A DNA stretch of 64,000 nt from the NCBI RefSeq assembly GCF_900167455.1, contig NZ_FUWJ01000003.1:248001-312000 (forward strand). The letters run 5' to 3'. Below the pieces are notes generated by a model. That model did not search any database. It was not told the DNA's origin and saw only the letters and a program-made list of their open reading frames with translations. Below, in pieces: positions 1 through 7,275 of this stretch. Every line of letters starts with the position of its first letter. Positions within the stretch are counted from its first letter, which is position 1. The position numbers and the translations under genes were made by a program. Source of the stretch: Enhydrobacter aerosaccus. Lineage in GTDB: Bacteria > Pseudomonadota > Alphaproteobacteria > Reyranellales > Reyranellaceae.

Positions 1-96
1 CATCTCGGAGGGCTCGACGGCGAAAGCGGGGGCGAGGACGGGAAGGGCAAGGAGCAGCATCAGACAGGCGCCGACAAATGCCCTTGGCAGTCGCAT
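1..96 (-). CDS. ccmH: Cytochrome c maturation protein CcmH, N-terminal part (cut by window edge)
   Basis: Only the first 32 codons lie in the window. They encode a typical signal peptide (basic start, long Leu/Ala/Val core, then a PAFA cleavage region) followed by VEPSEM, which matches the mature N-terminus expected of CcmH, the periplasmic membrane-anchored thiol reductase that acts on apocytochrome c before haem ligation. The CxxC motif would lie beyond the edge. It is the last visible gene of the ccm operon, downstream of ccmG. The call rests on position and on the short signal and post-signal sequence. Confidence 0.7.
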   Translation of the reverse strand, partial: MRLPRAFVGACLMLLLALPVLAPAFAVEPSEM

Positions 97-102
97 CCTT
101 CC

Positions 103-158
103 GGTGTCCTCCCGAGGCCGAAGGCCGAGGGATCCCTCGCTTCGCTCGGGATGACACC
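103..158. repeat. 56-bp palindromic intergenic repeat, copy 1
   Basis: An imperfect inverted repeat whose ends are GGTGTC and GACACC and whose centre is GAGGGATCCCTCGCT. It fills much of the ccmG-ccmH gap. A second copy of equal length with the same core lies at 2978-3033 in the ccmE-ccmF gap. Read through, it encodes RGIPRFARDD-like peptides that have no coding meaning. It looks like a dispersed palindromic unit of the REP/BIME kind. Confidence 0.75.
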
Positions 159-200
159 GATTGTGTCCCGGCCGACGTGGCAGTCCGCGGCCACCGACCA

Positions 201-743
201 TCACGAACCCGCCTTGAGGAGCGGCATGATGCGCTCGTTGACGTCCTTCTCGAGGAGGGGGGCGCGGAAGTGCAGGCGGACGATGCCCTGGGCATCGATC
301 AGGAAGGTCTCGGGCACGCCGGACAGGCCCCAGTCGAGCGCCATCTTGCCATCGAGATCGTAGCCCACCTGGGCGAAGGGATTGCCCAGCCGCTCCAGCC
401 AGGCGCGCGCCTCCTCCGGCTTGTTCTTCCAGGCGATGCCGATGATGGTGATGCCGTCGCGCTTGGCCAGCCGCTCCAGCAGGGGATGCTCGGCCAGGCA
501 CGGCGTGCACCAGCTGGCGAAGAAGTTCACCAGCACCGGCTTGCCGCTGTGCAGCAGCGCGTCGGTAAGCGCGGGCTGGCCCGGCAGCAGCGCCGGCGCC
601 GCCAGCCGGGGCGCCGGACGGCCGACCATCACCGAGCCGATCGAGGCCGGATCGCGGCCCGACAGCAGCGACCAGCCGAAGAAGCCGGCCAGGATGGCCA
701 GCGTCAGCAGCGGCAGGAGATAGAGCAGACGGTTCGATTTCAT
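201..743 (-). CDS. ccmG: CcmG/DsbE periplasmic thiol:disulfide oxidoreductase
   Basis: A 180-residue protein with one N-terminal membrane anchor (about residues 7-27) and a periplasmic thioredoxin fold. The active-site motif WCTPC is at residues 78-82, inside the usual NFFASWCTPC context. The cis-proline region SGVPETFLID lies near residues 140-150, as in the family. CcmG keeps apocytochrome c haem-binding cysteines reduced, together with CcmH. It follows ccmF in the same orientation, but is separated from it by about 190 bp holding two strong hairpin repeats. Confidence 0.95.
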   Translation of the reverse strand: MKSNRLLYLLPLLTLAILAGFFGWSLLSGRDPASIGSVMVGRPAPRLAAPALLPGQPALTDALLHSGKPVLVNFFASWCTPCLAEHPLLERLAKRDGITIIGIAWKNKPEEARAWLERLGNPFAQVGYDLDGKMALDWGLSGVPETFLIDAQGIVRLHFRAPLLEKDVNERIMPLLKAGS

Positions 744-754
744 GGGAGCGTTCG

Positions 755-816
755 GAGGAGCGCGCCACTCCCGTGGCGCTCATGAGAAGAGGCGCCACTG
801 GAGTGGCGCGCTCCTC
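755..816. repeat. Palindromic hairpin element (C/G-paired version)
   Basis: Outer arms GAGGAGCGCGCCACTC (755-770) and GAGTGGCGCGCTCCTC (801-816) are perfect reverse complements. Inner GTGGCGC and GCGCCAC segments pair as well, so the transcript could fold into a long stem. It lies between ccmF and ccmG. A related element follows at 846-918. Confidence 0.8.
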
Positions 817-845
817 TGAAGAAAATCTTGGCTGCGTTCATGGCT

Positions 846-918
846 GGGGGCGCGACTCCAGTCGCGCGATCATGCGACGATGAGAGAAGAAGACGCGCGA
901 CTGGAGTCGCGCGCCCCC
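846..918. repeat. Palindromic hairpin element, related to the previous one
   Basis: The left arm (846-868) reads GGGGGCGCGACTCCAGTCGC and continues CGCG-like. The right arm (894-918) is its reverse complement apart from a 2-nt insertion. The core is the same as in the 755-816 element (GCSACTCCAGTSGC), but the C-G pair flanking ACTCC is swapped to G-C on both arms, so pairing is kept. It ends about 20 bp from the ccmF stop codon. Confidence 0.8.
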
Positions 919-936
919 GGCGAAACCCCTCAGCGC

Positions 937-2913
937 TCATTCGGCGGCCTGCAGGACGGCGCGCGAGCGCTTGGGGGCGCCGATGCGCAGGCGGCGGTCG
1001 CTCAGGGAGACGAAGCCACCGAAGGCGCACAGCGCCGCGCCGAGCCAGATCCAAGGCGCGAGCGGATTGTAGTAGAGGCGCACGGTCCAGCCCTTCTGGG
1101 CATCGCCCTCGCCCAGCGTCGCATAGACGTCGCGCAGCAGGTTGGAGTGGATCGAGGTCTCGGCCACCTCGCGGCGCTGGACCAGGAACAGGCGGCGCTC
1201 CGGCGTCAGCACCGTCACGGTCTGGCCGTCGCGGGAGAGCGTGAGGGCGGCGCGCTCGGCCTCATAGTTCGGGCCGCGCACCGGCTCGACCTTGGAGAGC
1301 GTAACCTGCCAGCCGGCGAACTCGGCCTGGTCGCCGATCCGGAAGGTGCGGATCAGCTCGACGTTCCACGCGGCGGTCGCCACCGCGCCCAGCACGACGA
1401 CGCCCAGCGACGCGTGCGCGATCGTCATGCCGATGCTGGCGCGCGGCGTGGCGAGCAGGCGGCGCCGGGTCTCGCTCCAGGAAACGCGGCCGAGCTTCAC
1501 GCGATCGGCGAGCTCGTAGAGGCTGCCCAGGATCAGCCAGATGCCGAAGCCGAAGGCGATCGCGGCCAGCGCCGCATGGCGGTCGATGACGGTGGCCGCC
1601 AGGATCATGGCGATCACGGCGATCGCGAAGGCGGAGCGCAGCTTCACCAGCGCCGGTCCCAGTTCGGCGCGCTTCCAGCCGAGATAGGGGCCGACGCAGA
1701 GGGCGGCGAACAGCGCGAAGGAGATCGGCACGAAGGTGGCGTTGAAGAAGGGCGGGCCGACCGAGACCTTGGCGCCGCTGACGAGATCGAGGAACAGCGG
1801 GTAGAGCGTGCCCAGCAGCACGGTGGCGCACAGCGTGCAGAGCAGCAGGTTGTTCAGGATCAGCCCGCCCTCGCGGCTGATCGGCTGGAACAGGCCGCCC
1901 CCCTGAAGGCTGGGCGCGCGCCAGGCATAGAGCGCCAGTGCGCCGCCGGTGACAGCGAGCAGGAAGCCGAGGATGAACATGCCGCGCGCCGGATCCTGCG
2001 CGAAGGCATGGACCGAGGTCAGCACGCCCGAACGGACCAGGAAGGTGCCGAGCAGCGACAGCGAGAAGGCGAGGATGGCAAGCAGCACCGTCCAGCTCTT
2101 CAGTGCGTCGCGCTTCTCCACCACGATGGCGGAGTGCAGCAGCGCGGTGCCGGCCAGCCACGGCATCAGCGAGGCGTTCTCGACCGGATCCCAGAACCAG
2201 AAGCCGCCCCAGCCGAGGATGTAATAGGACCACCAGCTGCCGAGCGTGATGCCGAGCGTGAGGAAGCACCACGCCGCCAGCGTCCACGGCCGCACCCAGC
2301 GCGCCCAGGCGGCGTCGACGCGGCCTTCGAGCAGCGCCGCCAGCGCGAAGGCATAGGTGACCGAGAAGCCGACATAGCCGAGATAGAGCAGCGGCGGATG
2401 GAAGGCGAGGCCGGGATCCTGCAGCAGCGGGTTCATGCCGTTGCCGTCGGCGGGTGCCGGACTCAGGCGCAGGAAGGGATTCGACGTGAACAGGATGAAG
2501 GCGAGGAAGCCGACGCCGATCCAGGCCTGGAAGCCGAGCACGCGCGCGCGCAGCGTGTCGGGCAGGGTCTCGCCGAACAGCGCGACCGCCGCGCCGAACA
2601 GCGCCAGGATCAGCACCCAGAGCATCATCGATCCCTCGTGATTGCCCCAGACGCCGCTGATCTTGTAGAGCAGCGGCTTCGCCGAATGCGAGTTGGCGAC
2701 CACCGTGGCGACGGAGAAATCCGACGCGACATAGGCCTGCATCAGGGCGGCGAAGGACAGCACGATCAGGAACGCCTGCGTCAGCGCCGCCATGCGGCCG
2801 AGCTCCATCAGCCGGATGTCGCCGCGCGCCGCGCCGACGAACGGCAACGTCGCCTGCACCAGCGCCACCGCCAGCGCCAGGATCAAGGCGAAGTGGCCTA
2901 GCTCCGGGATCAT
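937..2913 (-). CDS. ccmF: CcmF haem lyase subunit
   Basis: A 658-residue polytopic membrane protein of the usual CcmF length. The WWD haem-handling signature GWGGFWFWDPVENAS is at about residues 234-248, with family segments such as NSHSAKPLLYK and LLQDPGLAFHPPLLYLGY before it. CcmF with CcmH attaches haem from holo-CcmE to apocytochrome c. The start chosen is the ATG at 2913 (MIPELGHFALILAL), which matches the usual CcmF N-terminus. A longer in-frame reading to 3030 passes through the palindromic repeat and is rejected. Confidence 0.97.
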   Translation of the reverse strand: MIPELGHFALILALAVALVQATLPFVGAARGDIRLMELGRMAALTQAFLIVLSFAALMQAYVASDFSVATVVANSHSAKPLLYKISGVWGNHEGSMMLWVLILALFGAAVALFGETLPDTLRARVLGFQAWIGVGFLAFILFTSNPFLRLSPAPADGNGMNPLLQDPGLAFHPPLLYLGYVGFSVTYAFALAALLEGRVDAAWARWVRPWTLAAWCFLTLGITLGSWWSYYILGWGGFWFWDPVENASLMPWLAGTALLHSAIVVEKRDALKSWTVLLAILAFSLSLLGTFLVRSGVLTSVHAFAQDPARGMFILGFLLAVTGGALALYAWRAPSLQGGGLFQPISREGGLILNNLLLCTLCATVLLGTLYPLFLDLVSGAKVSVGPPFFNATFVPISFALFAALCVGPYLGWKRAELGPALVKLRSAFAIAVIAMILAATVIDRHAALAAIAFGFGIWLILGSLYELADRVKLGRVSWSETRRRLLATPRASIGMTIAHASLGVVVLGAVATAAWNVELIRTFRIGDQAEFAGWQVTLSKVEPVRGPNYEAERAALTLSRDGQTVTVLTPERRLFLVQRREVAETSIHSNLLRDVYATLGEGDAQKGWTVRLYYNPLAPWIWLGAALCAFGGFVSLSDRRLRIGAPKRSRAVLQAAE

Positions 2914-2977
2914 GCGGCGCCCGCAGCGTGCGACGTGAACGAAGGTCGCCGACCAATAGCGCTCACCCCTGGCAATG

Positions 2978-3033
2978 ACCGTGTCATCCCGAGCATAGCG
3001 AGGGATCCCTCGCTGCGCTCGGGATGACACGGT
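2978..3033. repeat. 56-bp palindromic intergenic repeat, copy 2
   Basis: A near-perfect palindrome with ends ACCGTGTCATCCCGAG and CTCGGGATGACACGGT and centre GAGGGATCCCTCGCT. It is the same length and has the same core as 103-158. It lies between ccmE and ccmF in the ccm operon. Confidence 0.8.
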
Positions 3034-3064
3034 GCGTATGGTGAACGGCCTTCGCTTCGCGCTA

Positions 3065-3529
3065 TCACTTCTTTGTCCCTTCGCCTTCCTGCCACCGCCC
3101 CGACTCCTTCAGCGCCTTGGCCACCTCCGGCGGCATGTATTTCTCGTCGTGCTTGGCCAGCACCTCGCGCGCCATGAACACGCCGTCACGATCGAGTGCG
3201 CCTTCGGCGATCACGCCCTGTCCCTCGCGGAACAGGTCGGGCAGGATGCCGCGATAGACCACTTCGAGGCTCCGATTGAGATCGGTGATGCGGAAGCGCA
3301 CCTCGCTGCCCTCCTTGCGCACGCTGCCCTCCTCGACCAGCCCGCCGAGGCGGAAGCGCCGCTCCGGCGGCACATGCTTCTCGGCAAGCTGGCTGGGCGA
3401 ATAGAAGAAGACGATATTGTCGCTCAGCGCCGACAAAACGAGGGCGGCCGCCGCGCCCAAAACGCACAGCGAGCCGATCAGCAGCCACAGCCGCTTTCGC
3501 TTCGGCGTCATCTTGCGCTTCGGGGTCAT
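3065..3529 (-). CDS. ccmE: CcmE haem chaperone
   Basis: A 154-residue protein with one N-terminal membrane anchor (about residues 13-33) and an OB-fold periplasmic domain. The covalent haem-binding histidine is His127 in VLAKHDEKYMPPEV, with the conserved Tyr131 after it. CcmE receives haem from CcmC and carries it to CcmF. The N-terminus begins with a duplicated MTPKRK hexapeptide, so the ATG at codon 7 is an alternative start. It lies 4 bp after ccmD. Confidence 0.96.
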   Translation of the reverse strand: MTPKRKMTPKRKRLWLLIGSLCVLGAAAALVLSALSDNIVFFYSPSQLAEKHVPPERRFRLGGLVEEGSVRKEGSEVRFRITDLNRSLEVVYRGILPDLFREGQGVIAEGALDRDGVFMAREVLAKHDEKYMPPEVAKALKESGRWQEGEGTKK

Positions 3530-3533
3530 GGCT

Positions 3534-3704
3534 TCACCGCCGGCGATCGAGCCCGCGGGCGGCAAGCGCGCGGCGCACGCGGCGGCGCTGTGCCACCGAG
3601 ATCAGCGCCAGGCCGCCCAGCGCAATCAGCCCCGCGGCATAGGCGCTCCAGATGAAGCCGCCATAGCCGCCCATCGCGAAGAAGCCCGTGGAAAGCAGGA
3701 TCAT
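3534..3704 (-). CDS. ccmD: CcmD small haem-exporter subunit
   Basis: A 56-residue protein with one membrane segment (GGFIWSAYAAGLIALGGLAL) followed by a strongly basic tail rich in Arg. This is the usual size and layout of CcmD, which stabilises the CcmA-B-C complex and helps release haem-loaded CcmE. Its ATG overlaps the TGA of the upstream SGNH hydrolase (ATGA at 3701-3704) and it ends 4 bp before ccmE, so it sits tightly in the operon. Confidence 0.88.
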   Translation of the reverse strand: MILLSTGFFAMGGYGGFIWSAYAAGLIALGGLALISVAQRRRVRRALAARGLDRRR

Positions 3705-4771
3705 GGATCGTGGGATAGCCCACTTGGCCGGGGCGCGGAAGCCGAGGCCGAGCGGCGGTTTGTCCCGATTTGCGTCAAAATATAGTCGGCGATCTTGATA
3801 TGGGTCATGGGATTGGGATGGCCATCCTCCCGACCCACGACATAGCGCAGCTGGTCGTCGCGGTAGTCGGGTATGACGCGCTGCACCGGATCGACAGCGA
3901 TGCCGGCCGCGGTCAGCGCCTCCTCCATCTGCGCGACGCGCTTGTCGTCGACCATGGTCCAGACCAGCACATGGAACCGCGCCTTGGGCGCGATGCGGGC
4001 GATCTCGCGCGCCGAATCGATCAGGATGGCGGCGGTCAGCGACGCCTCCTCGCGCGTGCCATAGCCATCGATGCCATAGACCAGCCGTCGCCAGCCCAGG
4101 AAGCCCTCGTCGAGATCGGGCAGCGGCGTGGGCGGCGGCGTGTCGAAATTGCCGTCGCGGACCGGCCGGCCATCGCCGCCGAGACGGAAGCGCGGGCCAT
4201 GCGGATCCCATGGCGCCAACCGTCCCGTCACGCGGCCGAGATGCTCGATGATGAAGAAGTAATAGACATCGGTCGGCGTGCAGGTCAGCGCCTTCTGGAA
4301 GCGGCCCGATTGCAGGCCAGCCAGCATCTGGTGGGGCCCCGAACCGCCGATGCCGAAATTGTAGACCGCGATCTTGCCCTTGCCGCGCTCGGCAAGTTGC
4401 GAGGCGTAGGTTTCGGTGTCGTTGACACCGATGCCGAAAGTATTCGAATCGCCGAACAGCAGGACACAGGCCTCTGGATCGGTCGAATTCCGCGGCATGG
4501 CGCGAAAGCCGTTGCCGTCGATGCCGTAGGTGACGTCGTAGACGACCTTGCCCGGCACCACCCGCCGCGCGGTGATGCGCTGGTTGGGCTTGGGCAGATA
4601 GCCGACATCGTCGAACAGGTCGTAGGTCTCGAGCTTGCTGATCGTGCCTTCGAGATTGGTGTCGGCGCCCGGTACCGGCTGCAGGTTGCGATAGATCAGG
4701 AACGCGGCCACGGCGACGGCGACCGCGCCCAGATTGATCCCGACGAAGAGCCAGCGTCCGCGCTTGTCCAT
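3701..4771 (-). CDS. Membrane-anchored SGNH/GDSL-type hydrolase inside the ccm operon
   Basis: A 356-residue protein with one N-terminal transmembrane segment (about residues 8-27) and a probably periplasmic SGNH-hydrolase domain. Block I is LLFGDSNTFGIG with nucleophile Ser109. A glycine block GIGGSGPHQ follows at 140-148. The C-terminal DGHPNPMTH supplies Asp316 and His318. Such enzymes are esterases, acyl- or acetyl-transfer hydrolases, often acting on envelope glycans or lipids; the substrate cannot be read here. It lies between ccmC (9 bp upstream) and ccmD (ATGA overlap), so it is very probably co-translated with the cytochrome c maturation proteins although it is not a known Ccm component. 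Confidence 0.85.
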   Translation of the reverse strand: MDKRGRWLFVGINLGAVAVAVAAFLIYRNLQPVPGADTNLEGTISKLETYDLFDDVGYLPKPNQRITARRVVPGKVVYDVTYGIDGNGFRAMPRNSTDPEACVLLFGDSNTFGIGVNDTETYASQLAERGKGKIAVYNFGIGGSGPHQMLAGLQSGRFQKALTCTPTDVYYFFIIEHLGRVTGRLAPWDPHGPRFRLGGDGRPVRDGNFDTPPPTPLPDLDEGFLGWRRLVYGIDGYGTREEASLTAAILIDSAREIARIAPKARFHVLVWTMVDDKRVAQMEEALTAAGIAVDPVQRVIPDYRDDQLRYVVGREDGHPNPMTHIKIADYILTQIGTNRRSASASAPRPSGLSHDP

Positions 4772-4780
4772 GGCGATGCG

Positions 4781-5500
4781 CTAGTCCTGGTTCTCGGCGA
4801 TCTCAAGGCGGCGGCGGTCGATCTCGGTCTCGGTGCGCAGCAGCACCAGCGTCACGAACAGGAGCGCCAGCGCCCCCATCATCCAGAACAGCGGCCATAG
4901 CAGCGAGGGATCGATCGACGGGCCGCCCATGCGCATGATCGAGGCCGGCTGGTGCAGCGTGTTCCACCAGTCGACCGAGAACTTGATGATCGGCACGTTG
5001 ATGGCGCCGACGATGGCGAGGATGGCGGCGGCGCGGTCGCCGCGCTCCGAATCGTCATAGGCGCGGCTGAGCGCGATGTGACCGAGATAGAGGAAGAACA
5101 GCAGCAGGAACGAGGTCAGGCGCGCATCCCACACCCAATAGGTGCCCCACATCGGCCGGCCCCACAGCGAGCCCGTAATCAGGCAGACCGCGGCATAGGT
5201 CGCTCCGACCGGCGCCGTCGCCCGCGCCATCAGCGCGGCCAGCGGATGGCGCCAGACCAGCAGCGAGGCGCCCAGCGCCGCGAGCAGCAGGTAGCCGCCC
5301 ATGGCCAGCGACGCCGTCGGCACATGCAGGAACATGATCCGCACCGTGTCGCCCTGCTGGTAGTCGGGCGGCGCCACCACCAGGCCCCAGTAGAGCCCGA
5401 TTGCCAGCGCCAACGCCGTCACGATCGACAGAGCCGGCAACACGCGTTGGCTGAAGCGCCGGAAGCGGGCCGGATTGGCGAGGAAATGGAGGTCGGCCAT
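4781..5500 (-). CDS. ccmC: CcmC haem-delivery membrane protein
   Basis: A 239-residue protein with six hydrophobic segments and the tryptophan-rich WWD motif at residues 113-125 (WGRPMWGTYWVWD). The flanking periplasmic histidines expected for haem ligation are visible (FLHVPTA near residue 59; NTLHQPASI near residue 183). CcmC loads haem onto CcmE and works with the CcmAB ABC unit. The length is normal for the family. Confidence 0.97.
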   Translation of the reverse strand: MADLHFLANPARFRRFSQRVLPALSIVTALALAIGLYWGLVVAPPDYQQGDTVRIMFLHVPTASLAMGGYLLLAALGASLLVWRHPLAALMARATAPVGATYAAVCLITGSLWGRPMWGTYWVWDARLTSFLLLFFLYLGHIALSRAYDDSERGDRAAAILAIVGAINVPIIKFSVDWWNTLHQPASIMRMGGPSIDPSLLWPLFWMMGALALLFVTLVLLRTETEIDRRRLEIAENQD

Positions 5501-5537
5501 GGTTGAGGCTTTCTATCCTTCGTGAGGCATGGCCTGT

Positions 5538-6203
5538 CTACTCGCCCGCCTGCCGCAGGGCAGCGGCGATCGCCCAAGGCAGCGTGGCCAGCGACACCAG
5601 GGCCAGCGCCCCCAGGATCGCAAGGTGCACGACGAAGCTTTCGCCCGTGGCGGTGGCCTCGATGGCCGAAGCCCCGAAGATCAAGGTGGGCACGCAGAGC
5701 GGCAGCGCCAACAGGGCCAGCAGCGCACCGCCGCGGCGGGCGCCCAGCGTCAAGGCGGCAGCAAGTCCGCCGATCAGCGATAGTGTCGGTGTGCCGACCA
5801 GGAGCGTGAGGGCCAGCACCATCAGACTGCGATCGTCGAGCCCGAACGCGACCCCCAGGAACGGGGCAAGCACGGCGAGCGGCAAGCCGGTCACGACCCA
5901 GTGCGCCGCGCATTTGGCCAGCGCCGCGAGCTCGAGCGGCCAGGGCGCCAGCAGCAGCAGGTCGAGCGAGCCGTCCTCGTAGTCCGATGCGAACAGCCTA
6001 TCGAGCGACAGCAGCGAGGCGAACAGCGCCGCGCACCACAGGATGCCGGCGGCGATCCGCGCCAGCAGGTTGGTCTCCGGGCCAATGCCGAGCGGGAACA
6101 GCACCGTCGCCACGACGAAGAAGGCCAGCACCACTGCCACATCGCCGGGCCGCCGCCAGACCAGCCGCAGATCGCGCAGGAAGAGTGCCGTGAAGCCGGT
6201 CAT
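5538..6203 (-). CDS. ccmB: CcmB haem-exporter permease subunit
   Basis: A 221-residue membrane protein of the CcmB family. It opens with LFLRDLRLVWRRPGD and has the internal motif YEDGSLDLLLLAPWPLELAA, both typical of CcmB, followed by several long hydrophobic segments. It forms the ABC complex with CcmA that drives release of holo-CcmE from CcmC and CcmD. Its start overlaps the ccmA stop by 4 bp (6200-6203). Confidence 0.95.
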   Translation of the reverse strand: MTGFTALFLRDLRLVWRRPGDVAVVLAFFVVATVLFPLGIGPETNLLARIAAGILWCAALFASLLSLDRLFASDYEDGSLDLLLLAPWPLELAALAKCAAHWVVTGLPLAVLAPFLGVAFGLDDRSLMVLALTLLVGTPTLSLIGGLAAALTLGARRGGALLALLALPLCVPTLIFGASAIEATATGESFVVHLAILGALALVSLATLPWAIAAALRQAGE

Positions 6204-6811
6204 GACATGTCCAGCACGCGCGCGCCGGCAAGCGGTGCATGGGTGGCGGCGATGGCGAGCCCGCCGGCCGCAAGATGGGCGGCAAGGGCAGTCTGCAGCG
6301 CTTCTCTCGCGGCGGCGTCGAGCGCATTCAGGGGTTCATCGAGCAACCAGGTCGTCGCCCGGGACGCCGCCACCCGAGCGAGAGCCGCGCGGCGACGCTG
6401 GCCTGCCGACAGCGTTCGCACCGGACGCTGGGCGAGTTTGGCAAGGCCGAAGGCCGTCAGGGCGATGTCGAGGTCTGCAGCCTCCGCCTGGCCGCGTAGA
6501 CGCTGGGCGACGGCAATGTTCTCCGCCACGGTCAGATCCCCCTTCAACCCTTCCAGATGCCCGAGCCAGGCCAGTTCTCCACGCCAGCCTTCCCGATCGT
6601 CGCTAACATCCTGGCCGCGCCAGCGGATACTGCCCTTGTCCGCCGGCACCAGCAGGGCGAGCGCCCGCAGCAGCGTGGTCTTGCCGCTGCCATTGCGGCC
6701 GGTCAGCGCCAGCAATTCGCCGGCGTTCAGGGTGAAGGAGAGAGCGTCGAACACGCGCCGACCGCCACGGCGGCAGGAAAGGCCCGAAACTTCGAGAAGG
6801 GCGATCGTCAT
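6200..6811 (-). CDS. ccmA: CcmA ATP-binding subunit
   Basis: A 203-residue ABC ATPase. Walker A is GRNGSGKTT (38-46), the signature is LSAGQ (134-138) and Walker B is TWLLDEP (154-160), all intact. It is the first gene of the minus-strand ccm operon. An intrinsic-terminator-like hairpin lies only about 40 bp upstream of its start (6848-6892), so its promoter is either very close or read through that structure. Confidence 0.95.
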   Translation of the reverse strand: MTIALLEVSGLSCRRGGRRVFDALSFTLNAGELLALTGRNGSGKTTLLRALALLVPADKGSIRWRGQDVSDDREGWRGELAWLGHLEGLKGDLTVAENIAVAQRLRGQAEAADLDIALTAFGLAKLAQRPVRTLSAGQRRRAALARVAASRATTWLLDEPLNALDAAAREALQTALAAHLAAGGLAIAATHAPLAGARVLDMS

Positions 6812-6847
6812 GCGCCGCCGTTCCTACCATGGCAGCCGAGACATGCC

Positions 6848-6892
6848 GGAAAGAAAATGGCCGCCCTCTCGGGGGAGAATGAGAGGGCGGCC
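6848..6892 (-). terminator. Intrinsic terminator or attenuator upstream of ccmA
   Basis: A perfect 12-bp stem (GGCCGCCCTCTC at 6859-6870 with GAGAGGGCGGCC at 6881-6892) with a 10-nt loop. Read on the minus strand it is followed at once by ATTTTCTTT, the usual layout of a Rho-independent terminator. On the plus strand no T-run follows. It lies between any upstream minus-strand transcript and ccmA. Confidence 0.7.
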
Positions 6893-6965
6893 GAACGCCT
6901 CCGAGGAGGCTGAACGTGGCTTTGGGGGGACCACGTTCGGGGGAGATACAGCCCGAAGATGGAAA
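6848..6965 (-). ncRNA. Candidate small RNA or structured leader with C-rich loops
   Basis: Three stem-loops follow one another: 6859-6892 (12 bp), 6897-6910 (GCCTC/GAGGC) and 6912-6938 (GAACGTGG/CCACGTTC). On the minus strand the loops or adjacent single strands carry C-rich tracts (TTCTCCCCC, TCCCCCC, ATCTCCCCC) and the last stem ends in a T-run. C-rich anti-Shine-Dalgarno loops before an intrinsic terminator are typical of alphaproteobacterial regulatory RNAs. It could also be an attenuator for ccmA. Read in the plus direction, it could belong to the leader of the decarboxylase gene. No gene is seen in 6812-7275. Confidence 0.35.
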
Positions 6966-7003
6966 CCCCCGATGGCCGTCGCTAGACCCAAATGGGGCGG
7001 AAC

Positions 7004-7021
7004 TGTGATTTTTTAATCACA
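7004..7021. promoter_or_regulatory. Perfect inverted repeat, possible operator in divergent intergenic region
   Basis: TGTGATT-TTTT-AATCACA is a perfect 7-bp inverted repeat in the only AT-rich part of the 465-bp gap between ccmA and the decarboxylase gene. A weak -10-like element (TGCTGTATGGT) follows on the plus strand. Its half-site resembles Crp/Fnr-type TGTGA, but the 4-bp spacing is not the usual one. No target protein can be named. Confidence 0.35.
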
Positions 7022-7275
7022 CTCCGTGCTGTATGGTTATTCTGGGATTTGGCCGCGCGATCAACGCGATGCAGGCTTTGGCGAGATACGGGGTCAACGC
7101 AAGAGCCGCCACCCGGCATTCAGCCCCTCTGCAACTCCAGCGCACCGCACGGTCGGGCGGGTCATTCCTGGCAAAGTTCTGCGGCCAAACGTGCCTGCTC
7201 CTCAATGCGGGCTCGACAGTCACCGTGCTGTCATGCAACGCGCCGACATGTCTGTTTGAACGACCGGGGGCGCCC

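Noticed and set aside
880-2901. Long open frame of about 670 codons opposite ccmF
   Set aside because: Antisense shadow of a GC-rich gene: Arg/Gln/Ala/Asp-rich low-complexity product, no domain, fully covered by a certain gene.
2914-3030. Longer N-terminus for ccmF
   Set aside because: It would translate the palindromic repeat; the family start matches the ATG at 2913.
7033-7275. N-terminal extension of the decarboxylase
   Set aside because: No similarity to the family and different composition; probably untranslated leader.
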